Positions 4,610 through 6,935 of a stretch of 6,935 nt of DNA are shown here, piece by piece (within the stretch, counting starts at the first letter, position 1; each line of letters opens with the position of its first letter). The translations under genes were made by a program, and so were the position numbers. The notes under the pieces are model-generated. The model was not told the origin of the DNA, searched no databases, and saw only the letters and a program-made list of their open reading frames with translations. Source of the DNA: Pseudomonadota bacterium (GTDB taxonomy: Bacteria; Desulfobacterota; Desulfovibrionia; Desulfovibrionales; Desulfovibrionaceae); the NCBI GenBank assembly GCA_018822065.1, contig JAHJKV010000188.1, positions 1 through 6,935 of the forward strand, read 5' to 3'.

Positions 4610-6614
4610 ACGGATCGCCCAGGCGATCTTCAAGGCCCTCAACGCCAGCGGAATCAAGGATCCGATTCTCTCCAAGCGCATCGCCCGCAAGGTCGAGGGC
4701 AAGCTTGTCGGGATTGAAATCCCCGAGCAGGAGCATGTGCAGGACATGGTCGAGGTCGTGCTCATGGAGTCGCGTCAGTATGCCGTGGCCCGCAAATATG
4801 TCCTCTACCGCGAAAAACGTCGCCAGTTGCGCGCCCACAAGGAAGCCTACCTTGATATCAAGGAGGTCATCGACGAATACCTGGGCCAGAATGACTGGCG
4901 GGTGAACGAAAACGCCAATATGACCCACTCCTTCCAGGGGCTGATGCTGCACCTTTCGGGCACGGTTCAGGCCCGCTATGCCCTGGAAAAATATCCCGAG
5001 GAAGTGCGGCTGGCCCATGAGCACGGCTACTTCCACATCCACGACCTTTCCTTTGGCCTGGCTGGCTATTGTGCTGGCTGGAGCCTGCGCGACCTGCTCC
5101 TGGAGGGCTTCAACCTGGATGGGCGCTCCTCTGCCGGACCGGCCAAGCACTTCGACTCCGTCCTCGGCCAGATGGTCAACTTCCTGGGCACGCTCCAGAA
5201 CGAGTGGGCCGGAGCCCAGGCCTTCAATAACGTGGACACCTATCTGGCCCCGTTTATCCGCAAGGACAAGCTGAACTACAAGCAGGTGCGCCAGGCCATC
5301 CAGAAGTTCGTCTTCAACCTGAACACCACCAGCCGGTGGGGCGGGCAGTCCCCCTTCACCAACCTCTCCTTCGACCTCGTGCCGCCCAAGCACATCGGCA
5401 AGGAAGCGGTGATCATCGGCGGCAAGCTCATGGACGAGACCTACGCGGACTACTCCTCCGAGATGGAGATGATCAACAAGGCCTTCCTTGAGGTCATGCT
5501 CGGCGGCGACTATCATGGGGCGATCTTCTCTTTCCCCATCCCGACCTACAATGTCACCGAGGACTTCCCCTGGGAGTCCGAGATCGGCGAACTGCTGCTG
5601 CAGCTCACAGCCAAGTATGGCGTGCCCTATTTCCAGAACTTCATCAGCTCCGACCTCGACCCCGAGGATGTCCGCTCCATGTGCTGCCGGCTCCAGATGG
5701 ACCTGCGCGAACTCCGCAAAAAGACCGGCGGCCTCTTCGGCGCGGGCGACCTCACCGGCTCCATCGGCGTGGTCACCCTGAACCTGCCTAAGCTGGCCTA
5801 CCTCTCCCAGGGTGAGGACGAATTCCTCGACCTGATCGAGGAGTATGCCACCATGGCCAAGGACTGCCTGGAGTTCAAACGCAAGATCATCCAGGAGAAC
5901 CTGGATCGGGGCATGTTCCCCTGGTCCAAGCGGTATCTGAAGAACGGCTACAAGGGCCACTTCTCGACCATCGGCCTGCTGGGTGGCCACGAGGCCTGCC
6001 TGAACCTGATCGGCAAGGGCATCGAGACCAAGGGCGGCACCCGGCTCATGAAACGGGTGCTGAACCACCTGCGCAACATCACTTCCGACTTCCAGGAAGA
6101 GACGGGCAACCTCTATAACCTGGAAGCCACCCCGGCCGAGGGTACCAGCTATCGCCTGGCCAAGATCGACAAGTCCCTCTATGCGGACATCGTCACCCAG
6201 GGTGAGGACACCCCGTATTACACCAACTCCACGGCCCTGCCCGTGGGAATCTCCGATGACGTCATCTATGCCCTGCGGCACCAGAACGAACTGCAGCCCC
6301 TCTACACCGGCGGCACGGTCTTCCATACCTTCCTGGGCGAGGCCGTGACCGACACGGCAGCCCTGCGCGAGTTCATCATCCGCGCCTTCCGCGAAACCAA
6401 GATCCCCTACCTCTCCATCACGCCCACTTTCAGCGTGTGCAAGAACGATGGCTACATCCAGGGCGAGGAATGGGAATGCCCCACCTGCGGCGCCGAGACC
6501 GAGGTCTACACTCGCATCGTTGGGTATTACCGCCCGGTCCAGCGCTGGAACAAAGGCAAGCAGGCGGAATACGCCGACCGTGTCACCTTTGCTGAGCAGT
6601 GTGACCGCTGTTAA
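4557..6614 (+). CDS. nrdD: Anaerobic (class III) ribonucleoside-triphosphate reductase
   Basis: 685 residues, complete. NrdD reduces ribonucleotides to deoxyribonucleotides under anoxia with a glycyl radical made by NrdG. An ATP-cone allosteric domain covers about residues 5-92 (KRDGRLETWS at 7-16, YAVARKYVLYREKRR at 75-89). The barrel includes YCAGWSL (C172), SMCCR (C376, C377; one should be the thiyl cysteine) and GSIGVVTLNLPKLAYLS at 401-417. The radical site is RIVGYYRPVQRWNKGKQ with G656. A zinc site is expected from C641-PT-C644 plus an upstream ligand region, SVCKNDGY (C628). The protein ends with another pair, C682-DR-C685. The 53-base overlap with nrdG makes the two an operon, and a strong terminator follows 53 bases after the stop. 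Identity is very secure; I cannot tell from the sequence whether formate or a redoxin is the electron donor. Confidence 0.97.
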   Translation: MPSQIMKRDGRLETWSTERIAQAIFKALNASGIKDPILSKRIARKVEGKLVGIEIPEQEHVQDMVEVVLMESRQYAVARKYVLYREKRRQLRAHKEAYLDIKEVIDEYLGQNDWRVNENANMTHSFQGLMLHLSGTVQARYALEKYPEEVRLAHEHGYFHIHDLSFGLAGYCAGWSLRDLLLEGFNLDGRSSAGPAKHFDSVLGQMVNFLGTLQNEWAGAQAFNNVDTYLAPFIRKDKLNYKQVRQAIQKFVFNLNTTSRWGGQSPFTNLSFDLVPPKHIGKEAVIIGGKLMDETYADYSSEMEMINKAFLEVMLGGDYHGAIFSFPIPTYNVTEDFPWESEIGELLLQLTAKYGVPYFQNFISSDLDPEDVRSMCCRLQMDLRELRKKTGGLFGAGDLTGSIGVVTLNLPKLAYLSQGEDEFLDLIEEYATMAKDCLEFKRKIIQENLDRGMFPWSKRYLKNGYKGHFSTIGLLGGHEACLNLIGKGIETKGGTRLMKRVLNHLRNITSDFQEETGNLYNLEATPAEGTSYRLAKIDKSLYADIVTQGEDTPYYTNSTALPVGISDDVIYALRHQNELQPLYTGGTVFHTFLGEAVTDTAALREFIIRAFRETKIPYLSITPTFSVCKNDGYIQGEEWECPTCGAETEVYTRIVGYYRPVQRWNKGKQAEYADRVTFAEQCDRC

Positions 6615-6667
6615 ATCAGATTGTTAGGCGGCCCCTGCGAGGGCTGGGAAATGAGCCGAAAAGAATC

Positions 6668-6695
6668 AAAGGCCCCGAGCAATCGGGGCCTTTTT
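6668..6695 (+). terminator. Strong terminator of nrdG-nrdD, probably bidirectional
   Basis: An 11-base perfect stem, AAAGGCCCCGA (6668-6678) with TCGGGGCCTTT (6683-6693), is closed by the stable GCAA tetraloop and followed by T residues to 6695. On the minus strand the fold is the same, but the T tract after it is shorter (TTTGATTC). It sits directly after the stop codon of the convergent glycosyltransferase gene and can serve both. Confidence 0.9.
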
Positions 6696-6935
6696 AGTAT
6701 GTTTGGGCGGTGCGTTCCAGGAAATCCTGCAGGGTGTGCAGGGCTTGCTGGCCTGCATGGCATCTGTTGACGCGTTTCTGGACAAGGTCGGACATCTTGC
6801 GTCGAAACAGGGGGTCGAGCCCGAGTTGCGAGGCTTTTTGTTCGTAGTCTTCCACGCTTGAGGCGATCAGCTCCGGCAGGTCCATGACCGTGAGGAAGGC
6901 CGCTGTGTGGCGGCCACACATGAGGGCTCCGGGCA
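6694..6935 (-). CDS. C-terminal end of an OGT/SPINDLY-like glycosyltransferase, N-terminus outside the window
   Basis: 80 codons are visible, open at the right edge and ending with TAA at 6696-6694. The visible part reads PGALMCGRHTAAFLTVMDLPELIASS and continues with SVEDYEQKASQLGLDPLFRR, then a helical tail ending LEDF-like (LQDFLERTAQTY). The PG-x-x-M-x-GRHT, LPELIA, DY and DP-x-x-R signatures match the C-terminus of bacterial GT41 proteins, which transfer sugars to proteins or glycans and usually carry TPR repeats upstream. The residue before GRH is Cys, where Arg is common in the family. An in-frame ATG at 6921 exists, but the family match extends upstream of it, so it is not the start. 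The gene converges on nrdD, and its stop codon overlaps the T tract of the shared terminator. Confidence 0.75.
   Translation of the reverse strand, partial: PGALMCGRHTAAFLTVMDLPELIASSVEDYEQKASQLGLDPLFRRKMSDLVQKRVNRCHAGQQALHTLQDFLERTAQTY

Noticed and set aside
4521..6326. 601-codon open frame on the minus strand, opposite nrdD
   Set aside because: It lies wholly within nrdD on the other strand and its protein is a Val/Gly/Leu/Glu-rich composition with no family motif. Long antisense frames are expected opposite GC-rich codons, and nrdD is certain.
1..6935. Search for CRISPR repeats, IS ends, att sites, tRNA/rRNA, toxin-antitoxin or defence genes
   Set aside because: No regularly spaced repeats, transposase or integrase motifs, tRNA-like folds or known defence domains were seen. 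The gene content is that of ordinary chromosome.

Overview
The window looks like core chromosome from an anaerobic, moderately GC-rich bacterium, most likely a Desulfovibrio-type sulfate reducer. That placement is an inference from the class III ribonucleotide reductase pair, the style of its activase, the base composition and the neighbouring gene types; no phylogenetic marker is present. I see no tRNA, rRNA, CRISPR array, insertion sequence, integrase or toxin-antitoxin pair, and nothing that clearly forms a new multi-gene system. The points worth a second look are mainly regulatory DNA and a few protein details.

Left part (1-2324), minus strand: an unrecognised protein of at least 400 residues runs off the left edge. 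Upstream of it lies an HD-domain protein whose motif layout resembles cyclic-nucleotide phosphodiesterases and which starts at TTG behind a strong Shine-Dalgarno. A terminator-like hairpin separates the two genes. A second, very regular hairpin with a T7 tail lies on the opposite strand inside the 3' end of the HD gene.

Middle part (2325-3175): a small zinc-ribbon membrane protein (plus) converges on a secreted eight-cysteine protein (minus). Their stop codons share one CTAG palindrome, so there is no intergenic space. The secreted-protein gene has a candidate promoter about 150 bases upstream and a hairpin-rich leader.

About 600 bases without a convincing gene follow (3323-3928). The first half is AT-rich with several dyad symmetries and a candidate promoter; the second half is a GC-richer, foldable leader for the operon nrdG-nrdD (3929-6614). 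NrdG is a radical-SAM activase that installs the glycyl radical on NrdD, which then makes deoxyribonucleotides without oxygen. The two genes overlap by 53 bases and the nrdD ribosome binding site lies inside nrdG. A strong hairpin terminator (6668-6695) ends the operon and probably also serves the convergent gene at the right edge, the C-terminal end of an O-GlcNAc-transferase/SPINDLY-like glycosyltransferase.
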